The position numbers and the translations under genes were made by a program. Shown here one piece after another: positions 18,050 through 26,333 of a DNA stretch of 64,000 nucleotides. The notes under the pieces were generated by a model that had not been told where the DNA came from, searched no databases, and worked only from the letters and a program-made list of their open reading frames with translations. The DNA comes from Maribacter algarum (ex Zhang et al. 2020) (GTDB lineage: Bacteria; Bacteroidota; Bacteroidia; Flavobacteriales; Flavobacteriaceae), in assembly GCF_005885635.1 (NCBI RefSeq), contig NZ_VATY01000001.1, forward strand, positions 2,002,492-2,066,491, read 5' to 3'. The stretch's first letter is position 1. Each line of letters starts with the position of its first letter.

Positions 18050-19579
18050 TTAATGCTTGAAATGACGTGTGCCTGTCATTACCATGGCAACACCATTTTC
18101 ATTGCAATAATCAATACTTAATTGGTCTTTTATCGATCCGCCCGGTTGTATAACGCATGAAATACCACTTTTATGCGCAATTTCTACACAATCTGGAAAA
18201 GGGAAGAAAGCATCACTCGCCATAACCGCTCCTTCAAGGTCGAAGTTAAAAGACTTTGCCTTGTGAATAGCCTGATTTAAGGCGTCTACACGAGATGTTT
18301 GTCCTGTGCCACTAGCACATAATTGCTTGTTTTTAGCTAGAACAATTGTGTTAGATTTGGTATGCTTACATAGTTTAGAGGCAAAAATCAAATCTTCAAT
18401 TTCTTCAGCTGAAGGTTCTTTGGTAGTCACTTTAGTTAGGTCTTCTGGAGTATCGGTTTTATGGTCTTTTTCTTGCAATAGCATTCCATTCAAACAAGTT
18501 CTTACAATCATTTCAGGCATTTCCACATCGTTTTGAATCAAAATGATGCGATTTTTCTTGCCCTTTAGAATTTCTAAAGCGTCTTCAGCATAGCTTGGTG
18601 CGATTACTACTTCGCAAAATAACTTGTGGATTTCTTCAGCAGTTGCTTTATCGATTTCTTTATTACTGATTAGTACACCACCAAAAGCCGAAACTGGGTC
18701 TCCTGCAAGTGCATCTATGTAAGCCTGATGTAAGTTGTCTCTTTGAGCTAATCCACATGCATTATTGTGTTTAAGAATGGCAAAAGTGGGCTCGTCGTTT
18801 TTGAATTCAAGCATTAAATTTACCGCGGCATCAACATCGAGAAGGTTATTGTACGAAAGCTCTTTTCCATGAATTTTAGAAAACATAGCATCGAAGTCTC
18901 CGAAGAAGAATCCTTTTTGATGTGGATTTTCTCCATAACGTAAAACCTTCCCATTTGTCTCACTAACTTTTAAGGCGGCTAACTCGTGGTTTTTATTGAA
19001 ATAGTTGAAAATTGCAGTATCGTAATGTGAAGAAACATTAAAGGATTTTGCAGCAAATCGTTTGCGGTCCTCAAGAGTGGTACTTCCGTTTCCAGAGGAA
19101 ATCAAATCTAAAACTTCGCTATAATCCTCCATGGAAGAAACACAGAGGACATCTTTGTAATTTTTAGCTGCGGCACGGATTAATGAAATACCACCAATAT
19201 CGATTTTTTCAATTATGTCTTGCTCGGATGCTCCACTGGCAACGGTTTTTTCAAATGGATATAAATCAACAATAACAATGTCTAATTGGGGTATTTCGAA
19301 TTCCTCAAGTTGGGCGACATCACCTTCATGGTCTTGACGATTTAAAATACCTCCAAAAACTTTGGGATGCAATGTCTTTACTCTTCCTCCAAGAATAGAA
19401 GGATAACTAGTCACATCTTCAACGGGCACCACATCAATGCCTAAATCTTTGATAAATTTCTCGGTTCCACCTGTTGAGTATATGGTGATTCCGAGTTCAT
19501 CAAATTTACGGACAATAGGTTCTAATCCGTCTTTGTGAAATACTGAAATTAAGGCTGAAGTGGCTTTTTTGATGCTCAT
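18050..19579 (-). CDS. purH: Bifunctional AICAR transformylase/IMP cyclohydrolase
   Basis: A 509-residue cytosolic enzyme for the last two steps of IMP synthesis. The N-terminal MGS-like cyclohydrolase domain (residues 1-145) contains STGGTEKF and GGRVKTLHPKVFGGIL. The C-terminal formyltransferase domain carries RYGENPHQKG, KHNNACG with the catalytic lysine-histidine, and SDAFFPFPD near the end. It is the first gene before mreB. A Bacteroidota-type -7 box lies about 35 bases upstream of the ATG, so the shape genes could be co-transcribed with purH. Confidence 0.97.
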   Translation of the reverse strand: MSIKKATSALISVFHKDGLEPIVRKFDELGITIYSTGGTEKFIKDLGIDVVPVEDVTSYPSILGGRVKTLHPKVFGGILNRQDHEGDVAQLEEFEIPQLDIVIVDLYPFEKTVASGASEQDIIEKIDIGGISLIRAAAKNYKDVLCVSSMEDYSEVLDLISSGNGSTTLEDRKRFAAKSFNVSSHYDTAIFNYFNKNHELAALKVSETNGKVLRYGENPHQKGFFFGDFDAMFSKIHGKELSYNNLLDVDAAVNLMLEFKNDEPTFAILKHNNACGLAQRDNLHQAYIDALAGDPVSAFGGVLISNKEIDKATAEEIHKLFCEVVIAPSYAEDALEILKGKKNRIILIQNDVEMPEMIVRTCLNGMLLQEKDHKTDTPEDLTKVTTKEPSAEEIEDLIFASKLCKHTKSNTIVLAKNKQLCASGTGQTSRVDALNQAIHKAKSFNFDLEGAVMASDAFFPFPDCVEIAHKSGISCVIQPGGSIKDQLSIDYCNENGVAMVMTGTRHFKH

Positions 19580-19613
19580 TTTTTATGTGCTAGTGGTTAC
19601 GTTTATAAGCACA

Positions 19614-19621
19614 CAAAAATA
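19614..19621 (-). promoter_or_regulatory. Candidate -7 box (TAnnTTTG) upstream of purH-mre run
   Basis: The minus strand reads TATTTTTG, a full match to the Bacteroidota -7 consensus, 35 bases before the purH ATG. No clear -33 TTTG is found at the expected distance, so support is partial. Confidence 0.35.
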
Positions 19622-19685
19622 CTTTTTTTGTTGCGAAAAAATCCGTCAGGTTATCAACAATAGAGCTAAAGTTTTGAACTGTTTA

Positions 19686-20138
19686 TTATAAAATACCCGC
19701 CACTTTTTCATTCACGAATTCCAAAAATCGTTCATCGGCTTCTGTAAAGGGATCAGGGGTATTGGAATCAATATCGATTTGGCCCACATTTTCGCCATTC
19801 ACAAATAGGGGAATTACAATTTCGGACTTTACCGTAATACTGCAAGCAATGTAGTTATCTTGAGCCTGTACGTCAGGCACAACAAAGTTTTCGTTAGAAA
19901 CGGCTACCTGTCCACATATGCCTTTTCCAAAAGGAATTATCGTATGGTCTGTAGGTTCCCCAACATAGGGTCCCAATTTTAGTTCTGGCTTATCTCCATT
20001 CTTAAAATAAAAACCTACCCAATCGTAGTAGTCAATATTCGCATTGAGAAGTTGACATATTTGTAGTAAGCGTTCTTCAACACTGCTAGATTTTTGGGTT
20101 ATTATTTCAGTTACTTGTGGTTTTAATTTTTCAAACAT
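19686..20138 (-). CDS. GAF-domain free methionine-R-sulfoxide reductase-like protein
   Basis: A 150-residue single GAF domain. It matches the fRMsr (YebR-like) pattern with WVGFYF, LGPYVGE, PFGKGICG, YIACSITVKSEIVIPL and GQIDIDS. Family enzymes reduce free, not protein-bound, methionine-R-sulfoxide in the cytoplasm. Two of the three characteristic cysteines of the E. coli enzyme are kept (ICG and IAC, the latter the catalytic one). The first, in the ACVRIP region, is replaced here (THTIIPFG-like context without Cys). Recycling may therefore use a different resolving thiol. It is divergent from the HYC_CC_PP gene. Confidence 0.85.
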   Translation of the reverse strand: MFEKLKPQVTEIITQKSSSVEERLLQICQLLNANIDYYDWVGFYFKNGDKPELKLGPYVGEPTDHTIIPFGKGICGQVAVSNENFVVPDVQAQDNYIACSITVKSEIVIPLFVNGENVGQIDIDSNTPDPFTEADERFLEFVNEKVAGIL

Positions 20139-20252
20139 AGGAGCAATTAATTCACTTCAAAAGTGGAATTTTTAAAGAAAAATTACAATACGATTCGACT
20201 TAAATATTCGTTAAGATAAAAACGGTTTTTACAAAGCCAAGTAACTATTTCG

Positions 20253-20260
20253 TAATTTTG
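20253..20260 (+). promoter_or_regulatory. Candidate -7 box of the metal-handling cluster
   Basis: TAATTTTG matches TAnnTTTG and ends five bases before the ATG of the HYC_CC_PP gene, which implies a leaderless or nearly leaderless transcript. A T-run about 22 bases upstream stands where the -33 element would be, but it lacks the G. Confidence 0.4.
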
Positions 20261-20265
20261 CACTA

Positions 20266-20682
20266 ATGCAAGAAGTATTTCATAAAATAATGTCGATTAT
20301 AATGGCACTTTTGCTTTTGCTTTCCACAGTTTCGTGGAAGGTTGAAAAGCACTATTGCATGGGGCGCTTAATGGATGTTGCCTTATTCACTGATGTAGAT
20401 ACTTGTGGCATGGATATGCCTATGTCGATGGATGATGAGAACCTTGGAGAAACCGAAAACTCTTGTTGTGATAATGAGGTGGTTTTTGTAGAAGGTCAAG
20501 ATGATTTGAAGATTTCTTTTAATGATTTAGATGTGGAGCAGCAATCTTTTCTGGTTGCTTTTACTCATACATATTTACATTCTTTACAAAATGTAAAGGA
20601 ACAACCCGTTCCGCACAAACTATACCCTCCACCCATTTTGGTCAAGGACATTCAGTTGCTTGACGAAGTTTTTCTAATTTGA
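20266..20682 (+). CDS. HYC_CC_PP family protein, putative metal-associated exported protein
   Basis: A 138-residue protein with an N-terminal hydrophobic segment (about residues 9-24), followed by the three features that name the family. These are HYC at residues 29-31, an adjacent cysteine pair in NSCCDN near residue 65, and a PPP near residue 125. Additional Met/Asp/Cys-rich residues (CGMDMPMSMDDE) between them look metal-binding. The family has no proven function that I know. Position at the head of a cluster with two HMA-domain proteins and a TonB-dependent receptor suggests copper or related metal handling at the envelope (inference). The TGA stop lies inside the left arm of an inverted-repeat element. 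Confidence 0.8.
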   Translation: MQEVFHKIMSIIMALLLLLSTVSWKVEKHYCMGRLMDVALFTDVDTCGMDMPMSMDDENLGETENSCCDNEVVFVEGQDDLKISFNDLDVEQQSFLVAFTHTYLHSLQNVKEQPVPHKLYPPPILVKDIQLLDEVFLI

Positions 20683-20807
20683 TTTATTGTCATTCCCGTG
20701 AAGACGGGAATCTATTTTCGGTTTAAACTCCAAAAGATGCTATAAACTTGGTATTGGAGGAGTTAATCGAACAATTTTCCCTTCGAGGAAATGACAATAA
20801 ATCAAAT
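20677..20807. repeat. Inverted-repeat (MITE/REP-like) element, about 131 bases
   Basis: Arms 20677-20694 and 20790-20807 are perfectly complementary over 18 bases, with 95 bases between. Just inside the left arm is a smaller palindrome (CCCGTGAAGACGGG) forming a 25-base head at 20689-20713. That head is 21/25 identical to the minus strand of 28118-28142 near groS. The element contains the stop codon of the upstream gene and ends eight bases before the ATG of the next. No ORF is inside. This is the structure of a non-autonomous mobile or REP-type repeat. Confidence 0.7.
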
Positions 20808-20814
20808 ACAATTC

Positions 20815-21540
20815 ATGAAACATACATATAAAATCACAGGAATGACCTGCAACGGTTGCGTAGCTTCAGTTGCGGACGAGCTTTCAAAAATTGACGGGGT
20901 ACAAAAAATCGAAGTTAGTTTAGAAAGAGCTGAGGCCGAAATCTCAATGTCTTCGCATATTGCCCTTAGTGCCTTCAAATCAGCCTTGCCTAGTAAGTAT
21001 TCAATAGCTGAAATAGGAAATCATACTTCAGGAATCACATCGAATTCCTCGGAAGAGAAATCAAAATTTCAACAATTGAAACCCTTGTTTTTGATTTTCC
21101 TTTATCTCTTTAGCGCAGGCTTTTTGCTAAACTATCAAGATTGGAATCTCGGTGAGTTTATGCTCGACTTTATGGGACTTTTCTATATCGTTTTTAGCTT
21201 TTTCAAGCTTCTAGATTTAAAAGGATTTCCCGAAAGTTTTCGCAAGTACGACCCCTTGGCAAAAGTATTTCCAGCTTATGGTTGGGCATATCCATTTATT
21301 GAATTGGCACTAGGACTTTTATTCTTAATGCGACTTCAAATCACTGCTGCCCTTGTCATTACCATTGTGATTTTAGGAATAACGACCATTGGGGTCACAA
21401 GAACCTTGCTCGATAAAAAGAGCATTCGTTGTGCTTGTTTAGGTACCGCCTTACAACTACCCATGACAGAAGCGACCTTTATTGAAAACTTCATCATGTT
21501 GGTAATGGCAATCTCAATGTTGGTTATTCAATTTATTTAA
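20815..21540 (+). CDS. HMA domain fused to a MauE/DoxX-like membrane domain
   Basis: A 242-residue protein started at 20815, since the ATG 24 bases upstream lies in the repeat arm. Residues 1-68 form a heavy-metal-associated domain with GMTCNGC (Cys12 and Cys15), the copper-chaperone motif. A Ser/Lys linker is followed by four hydrophobic helices (about 88-108, 112-135, 158-200, 218-240). Their pattern (FYIVFSFFKLLDLKGF, YPFIELALGLLFLM, IRCACLG) resembles MauE/DoxX-like integral proteins. A cytoplasmic metal-binding head on a membrane thiol/metal domain suggests metal or disulfide handling. Exact transport or redox activity is unknown. Six bases separate it from the TonB-dependent receptor. 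Confidence 0.8.
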   Translation: MKHTYKITGMTCNGCVASVADELSKIDGVQKIEVSLERAEAEISMSSHIALSAFKSALPSKYSIAEIGNHTSGITSNSSEEKSKFQQLKPLFLIFLYLFSAGFLLNYQDWNLGEFMLDFMGLFYIVFSFFKLLDLKGFPESFRKYDPLAKVFPAYGWAYPFIELALGLLFLMRLQITAALVITIVILGITTIGVTRTLLDKKSIRCACLGTALQLPMTEATFIENFIMLVMAISMLVIQFI

Positions 21541-21546
21541 ACAAAA

Positions 21547-23817
21547 ATGAAACTATACATATATATAATATTAGGGGTATTGCCCGCACTTTCACTAGCG
21601 CAAGATAAGGTTGAAGGTATGGTGATGGAGGGTAATACTGAGAACAAACATATTGGTCTCCCCGGAGCCAATGTGTATTGGATGAACTCCCAAATCGGTA
21701 CGATTACCAATGATGAGGGATTATTCAGTATTCCCTTTTCAAAGGAATATAATAAGTTGATAATTAGTTATGTCGGATTTCAATCGGACACCTTAACCAT
21801 CAATGAGCCAAAAATGGTACATCATACTTTAAAACCCTCGAACGAATTGGATGAGGTTGTGGTAGAAAAAAAGCGAGACGCTGTTCAAAAAGCGTATTTC
21901 AGTCCTCAGAATGTGATTACCGTAAATAGCGCTGAATTATTAAAAGCAGCTTGCTGCAACTTGTCTGAAAGTTTTGAGACAAACCCTGCGATTGATGTGA
22001 ACTTTTCTGATGCCTTGACAGGTACGAAACAGATTCAAATGCTGGGCTTGACGAGTCCTTATTTGTTAATTACTCAAGAAAATATTCCTATGGTACGTGG
22101 TGCATCGCAAGCTTTCGGGTTGACGTTTACGCCCGGTACATGGGTAGAGAGTATTCAAATTACCAAAGGTGCAGGAAGTGTCGTGAATGGTTACGAGAGT
22201 ATTTCGGGTCAAATCAACGCGGAATTGGTCAAACCCTTAACGGACAAAGAATTATTCTTCAACGGCTATTTCAATAGAAATGGTCGTATGGAATTGAATA
22301 CGCACATCAACCGCAAACTCAATGATAAATGGAGTTCTGGTCTCTATATTCATGGGAATGCTAGAACTCAAGAAGTAGATAATAATGAAGATGGATTTTT
22401 AGATGTCCCTTTTGCCAACCAAATCAACATCATGAATCGTTGGCAATACCAAAACGCCGAAACCGGTTGGGTGAGTTTTTTAAATTTTAGATTTCTAAAT
22501 GATGAAAAACAAGTAGGACAGGTTGATTTTGACCCTGAAACTCAAGATGCAGTGAGAGGTTTTGGGAATGCAAGTTCGTTGAGCGGAGACGAAGCGTGGG
22601 GAAGCGAGATTGCGACACGCCGTTTCGATACCTCTTTAAAGTTGGGATATGTTTTTCCTGAACTGCCGTTTCAAAGTTTTGGTTTTCAGGCATCCTATAG
22701 CAATCATGACCAAGAATCGTATTTTGGTCTGAATCGCTATGATATAAATCATGAGAGCATCTATTCAAATTTGATTTTTAATTCAATCCTGGGAAGTACA
22801 CAAAACAAGTTCAAAACAGGAATCACATTTGCTCATGATAGCTATGAAGAATTGGTAAACAATACTGATTTTTCTAGAGATGACACTTCGGTTGGTGCCT
22901 TTTTCGAATACAGTTATGATAATTTAGAGAAAGTAAACCTGACTGCAGGTCTTAGAATCGATTCGCATAACAGATTGGGTACATTTATCACACCTCGTTT
23001 GCATATTCAATATACCCCGTGGGAAAGAGGAAGTCTTAAAGGTTCTTTTGGAAGGGGTAGGAGAGCAGCAAACATTTTTGCAGAGAACCAACAATTATTT
23101 GGCTCCTCAAGACAGATACAAGTTTTAGACTCCGAAGGGAGTATCTATGGTTTAGATGCGGAAGATGCCTGGAATTATGGAGTTAGTTTTCTTCAAGGAT
23201 TTACTTTTCTTGATAGACCAGGTGATGTTACCCTCGATTTCTATAAAACAGATTTTAAGAATCAAGTTGTTGTAGATTGGGAAAACCCAAGGGCAATATC
23301 CTTTTACAATCTAAATGGAAATAGTTCTGCAAGTAGTTTTCAACTAGAAGTCAATCACGAAATTCTACCGAAGTTGGAATTGCGAACCGCATATAAGTTT
23401 TATGATGTGAATACGGATTATCGTTCCGGAAATTTACAGAAACCACTGGTGGCGCAACATCGCTTTTTTGCCAATGTGGGTTATGAAACCACACTAACTG
23501 AGAAAGGTGGTCAATGGAAATTCGACTATACATTACATACGCTTGGAAAACAACGTTTGCCGAATACGGATGTGAATCCTGTAGAGTTTCGGCTGGGAGA
23601 ATTTGCAGATGGGTATAGCTTGATGAATGCACAGGTCACCAAAGTGTTTTCAGAACATTTTGAAATTTATGCAGGAGGTGAAAATTTGACTAATTTTAGA
23701 CAAAATAACCCTGTATTGAGTGTGGAAAACCCGTTTGGCGCAAATTTTGATACCAGTATTGTATATGCACCGATTATGGGGCGAATGATATATGGAGGAT
23801 TTCGATATAAACTATAA
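21547..23817 (+). CDS. TonB-dependent outer-membrane receptor, putative metal receptor
   Basis: A 756-residue receptor with a signal peptide (residues 1-18, ending SLAQ), a carboxypeptidase-D-regulatory-like domain (about 22-100, with LPGANVYW and ISYVGFQSD), a plug domain (about 115-235) and a 22-strand-type barrel with an aromatic C-terminus ending FRYKL. The plug has an unusual adjacent cysteine pair (KAACCNLSE near residue 135-143), echoing the CC pairs of neighbouring proteins. Such receptors import scarce substrates with TonB-ExbBD energy. Flanking HMA-domain genes point to a metal, most likely copper, rather than glycans. There is no SusD partner. Confidence 0.88.
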   Translation: MKLYIYIILGVLPALSLAQDKVEGMVMEGNTENKHIGLPGANVYWMNSQIGTITNDEGLFSIPFSKEYNKLIISYVGFQSDTLTINEPKMVHHTLKPSNELDEVVVEKKRDAVQKAYFSPQNVITVNSAELLKAACCNLSESFETNPAIDVNFSDALTGTKQIQMLGLTSPYLLITQENIPMVRGASQAFGLTFTPGTWVESIQITKGAGSVVNGYESISGQINAELVKPLTDKELFFNGYFNRNGRMELNTHINRKLNDKWSSGLYIHGNARTQEVDNNEDGFLDVPFANQINIMNRWQYQNAETGWVSFLNFRFLNDEKQVGQVDFDPETQDAVRGFGNASSLSGDEAWGSEIATRRFDTSLKLGYVFPELPFQSFGFQASYSNHDQESYFGLNRYDINHESIYSNLIFNSILGSTQNKFKTGITFAHDSYEELVNNTDFSRDDTSVGAFFEYSYDNLEKVNLTAGLRIDSHNRLGTFITPRLHIQYTPWERGSLKGSFGRGRRAANIFAENQQLFGSSRQIQVLDSEGSIYGLDAEDAWNYGVSFLQGFTFLDRPGDVTLDFYKTDFKNQVVVDWENPRAISFYNLNGNSSASSFQLEVNHEILPKLELRTAYKFYDVNTDYRSGNLQKPLVAQHRFFANVGYETTLTEKGGQWKFDYTLHTLGKQRLPNTDVNPVEFRLGEFADGYSLMNAQVTKVFSEHFEIYAGGENLTNFRQNNPVLSVENPFGANFDTSIVYAPIMGRMIYGGFRYKL

Positions 23818-23833
23818 CAACTAAAATAATAAT

Positions 23834-24193
23834 ATGAAAAAACTAGCGATTACAATAGTTCTTTTTATGGCGACTACAGTGGTTTTTGCCCAAGATAAAA
23901 ATAAGAAAATGACTATGGAGGTTGATGGTGTCTGTGAAATGTGTAAAATGCGTATTGAGAAAGCAGCTTTGGGGGTTAAAGGCGTGAAGTACGCTTTATG
24001 GGATGTGGTCTCACATGATTTGTCTCTCATTATAGATGAGCGAAAAACTGACCCAATGAAAATCAAAACGGCTTTGGTCGCAGTAGGTCATGATACAAAA
24101 GAGCTAAAAGCAACAGAGGAAGCTTATAACAAGGTAATGCCCTGCTGTAAGTATCGTGATGATGAGGTTGTGAAGAGTCACAAAACTAATTAA
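23834..24193 (+). CDS. Secreted heavy-metal-associated (HMA) domain protein
   Basis: A 119-residue protein with a cleavable signal peptide (residues 1-19, ending VVFAQ) and one HMA fold. The metal site is degenerate-canonical, GVCEMCKMRIE (cysteines near residues 34 and 37) in place of GMxCxxC. A second cysteine pair, PCCKYRD, follows the domain near residue 105 and may add a metal site. It should be a periplasmic metal chaperone working with the preceding TonB-dependent receptor and the membrane HMA protein (inference from context). The gene begins 16 bases after the receptor and is followed by a hairpin that contains the start of the next gene. Confidence 0.85.
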   Translation: MKKLAITIVLFMATTVVFAQDKNKKMTMEVDGVCEMCKMRIEKAALGVKGVKYALWDVVSHDLSLIIDERKTDPMKIKTALVAVGHDTKELKATEEAYNKVMPCCKYRDDEVVKSHKTN

Positions 24194-24232
24194 AAGACTC
24201 CTTTTGTAAGGAAACGCAAAATTCTTTTACTA

Positions 24233-24270
24233 AATCCGTATCGCTCTGTGAAAAGGAAATGATACGGATT
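24233..24270 (+). promoter_or_regulatory. Hairpin with T-run enclosing the start codon of the next gene
   Basis: A perfect 10-base-pair stem (24233-24242 with 24261-24270) is followed by CTCTTTTTT, which fits an intrinsic terminator. The 18-base loop contains AAAAGGAA, the only Shine-Dalgarno-like stretch, and the ATG of the downstream gene (24259) sits at the loop/stem junction. The structure could act as terminator of the upstream operon, as an attenuator, or as a translational control element. Confidence 0.6.
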
Positions 24271-25230
24271 CTCTTTTTTAGCCTTTTTCTACTAGGCTGT
24301 CATCAGGTTTTTTCACAAACCTGTTGTTCAGGTGGTGTGCCTTTATCTAATAATTTGGGATTACCTAACGAAGGAAAAGGTTCTTTCACAGTAGGTCTAA
24401 ATTATGATTATAATAACCTGAATACTTTAAATGCTGGTTCCGATAAATTGAATGATGACTCGAGACTTCGCATTACTAATTCTATTTTACTTAATGCGGG
24501 TTATGCTATTTCAGATAGATTTTCCTTGGAGGCACTTTTTACATGGGTTAATCAGACAAGAACCATTTCACAATTCGGAAATGAAAATTTTTCTGAAACG
24601 CAGGGTATTGGGGATGCCGTCTTTTTAGTGAAATATGCGATTCCAAATGTATTAGGTTCCCAATCGGTTTTCAACGTTGGTGTTGGAACAAAAGCGCCTT
24701 TTGGGAAGTCAGACTTAACAACAACTGAGGGATTTCAATTAACGGCTGATTTGCAACCCGGAAGTGGTGCCTGGGATCTCTTAGGGTGGTTATCCATCTC
24801 AAAGGGATTGAATTTTAGGCCATCGGCAACATTGTCAGGAAGTATTACCTATAGAGCTACTGGTGAGAATACATCTTATTTGAATAATACTTCCATATAT
24901 GAGTTTGGAAATGTTGTACAGACCAATATTGGATATACAGACCAATTTTTGTTGTTCAACACCATAATCAATCCTGGATTGATCTTAAAGTATCGTAAGG
25001 CGTCTTCGGATAAGGTAGAGAGCTCAGAGTTACCTAATACAGGTGGGGAATGGGTTTTCGTACGTCCCGAATTGGCTGTGAAAATTACACCGAGCGTAAC
25101 CTTTAACTCAAGATTGGAAATTCCCTTTTATAGTTATGTTGAAGGTACACAATTAACGCCTACGCTTCGGTTTACGGCTGGAATTACAGTACTCCTAAAA
25201 AAGAATAAAGTATTGAACACTATAAATTAA
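24259..25230 (+). CDS. Outer-membrane beta-barrel protein with N-terminal CC motif, metal cluster
   Basis: A 323-residue exported protein: signal peptide (residues 1-20, ending VFSQ), then a mature N-terminus starting TCCSGG with adjacent cysteines, followed by a beta-rich region of alternating hydrophobic strands. It resembles the 'phenol MetA degradation-like' transporter/porin group, which I recognise only loosely. The very N-terminal cysteine pair could bind metal. It sits between the HMA protein and the DUF3179 gene (5-base gap to the latter). It may be an outer-membrane channel of the same system. Substrate unknown. No other start is possible because the signal peptide begins at this ATG. 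Confidence 0.7.
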   Translation: MIRILFFSLFLLGCHQVFSQTCCSGGVPLSNNLGLPNEGKGSFTVGLNYDYNNLNTLNAGSDKLNDDSRLRITNSILLNAGYAISDRFSLEALFTWVNQTRTISQFGNENFSETQGIGDAVFLVKYAIPNVLGSQSVFNVGVGTKAPFGKSDLTTTEGFQLTADLQPGSGAWDLLGWLSISKGLNFRPSATLSGSITYRATGENTSYLNNTSIYEFGNVVQTNIGYTDQFLLFNTIINPGLILKYRKASSDKVESSELPNTGGEWVFVRPELAVKITPSVTFNSRLEIPFYSYVEGTQLTPTLRFTAGITVLLKKNKVLNTIN

Positions 25231-25235
25231 ATGCT

Positions 25236-26312
25236 ATGAAGAAGAACATATTTTTATTCGCTTTTCTAACTATTTTGTTTTCGTGCAGTAAGTCAACTAC
25301 GCAAGACTCACCGCAAAACCCTGACTCTGTCGAGATCGAAAATACCTCGACTGAATGGAGTATTCCGGTCGCTGAGGTTTTGGATGGAGGTCCTGGTAGA
25401 GATGGTATTCCCGCCTTGGAAAATCCGCAGATGGTGACGGCTGCAAATTCCTCTATTCTGTTTGATACGGATTTAATTTTGGGTTACAAGAACGGAGATG
25501 ATATTCGGGCCTACCAACATATCGTATTGGATTGGCATGAAATTGTGAATGATAATATCGGTGATGTTTCTCTAGCAATTTCGTATTGTCCACTTACGGG
25601 AACAGGTATTGGTTGGAATCGAATAATAGATGGCAAAGAAACAACTTTTGGGGTTTCAGGTTTACTATATCAAACGAATCTTATTCCCTTTGACCGAGCT
25701 ACCAAAAGCAATTGGTCACAGATTTTGAACGAATCTGTTAACGGCAGTCTGGAAGGGAAAAAAGCTGAGTTGATTCAGTTGGTTGAAACAGATTGGAAAA
25801 CCTGGAAAACAATGTATCCGACAACTACACTCATAAATTTAAATAATACAGGTTTTTCAAGAACTTACGGAGTGTATCCTTATGGTGATTATCGAACCAG
25901 TGATAGTAGGTTTTTCTTTCCAACACCGAAAGACCCGAGATTACCTCTAAAAGAAAGAGTTCACACTATAATCGATGATGGCGATGCGAAAACTTATCGT
26001 TTTTCTAATTTCGAAACAACAAATACCATTAAGGATTCATTTAAAGGTAAAAACTACTTAATAGTAGGTAATGCCAACTTTATTACTTCTTTTGAGCTGG
26101 ATGCGAACCAAAATAGTTTGGAATACGAATATGTTTTTGATAACTCGTCAGATGTGATAGTTCAAGATAGTGAAGGGACACAATGGAATGTTTTTGGAGA
26201 AGCAATTTCAGGTCCTGGTCAAGGGCAAAAACTAGTGGCTTCAAAATCATTTATGGGGTATTGGTTTTCTATTCCGGCATTTTACACTACTGAGATATAC
26301 AACAGTAATTAA
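25236..26312 (+). CDS. DUF3179 domain-containing lipoprotein
   Basis: A 358-residue lipoprotein (hydrophobic residues 4-15, lipobox LFSC with Cys near 17). The DUF3179 domain is recognised by IRAYQHIVLDWHEIVND and ISYCPLTGTGIGW (about residues 90-130), a conserved cysteine/histidine-containing core of unknown activity. The C-terminal part shows AFYTTE-type repeats near the end. DUF3179 proteins are common in marine and halophilic prokaryotes and have no established role that I know. It is the last gene of the metal-handling run and ends at a bidirectional terminator. The conserved Cys and His residues are compatible with metal or thiol chemistry (inference). Confidence 0.85.
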   Translation: MKKNIFLFAFLTILFSCSKSTTQDSPQNPDSVEIENTSTEWSIPVAEVLDGGPGRDGIPALENPQMVTAANSSILFDTDLILGYKNGDDIRAYQHIVLDWHEIVNDNIGDVSLAISYCPLTGTGIGWNRIIDGKETTFGVSGLLYQTNLIPFDRATKSNWSQILNESVNGSLEGKKAELIQLVETDWKTWKTMYPTTTLINLNNTGFSRTYGVYPYGDYRTSDSRFFFPTPKDPRLPLKERVHTIIDDGDAKTYRFSNFETTNTIKDSFKGKNYLIVGNANFITSFELDANQNSLEYEYVFDNSSDVIVQDSEGTQWNVFGEAISGPGQGQKLVASKSFMGYWFSIPAFYTTEIYNSN

Positions 26313-26333
26313 GAACAAAAACCCCCGTTATGA

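Noticed and set aside
20791..20814. Upstream ATG for the HMA-MauE-like fusion
   Set aside because: It lies inside the right arm of the inverted-repeat element; the HMA domain begins at the ATG at 20815.
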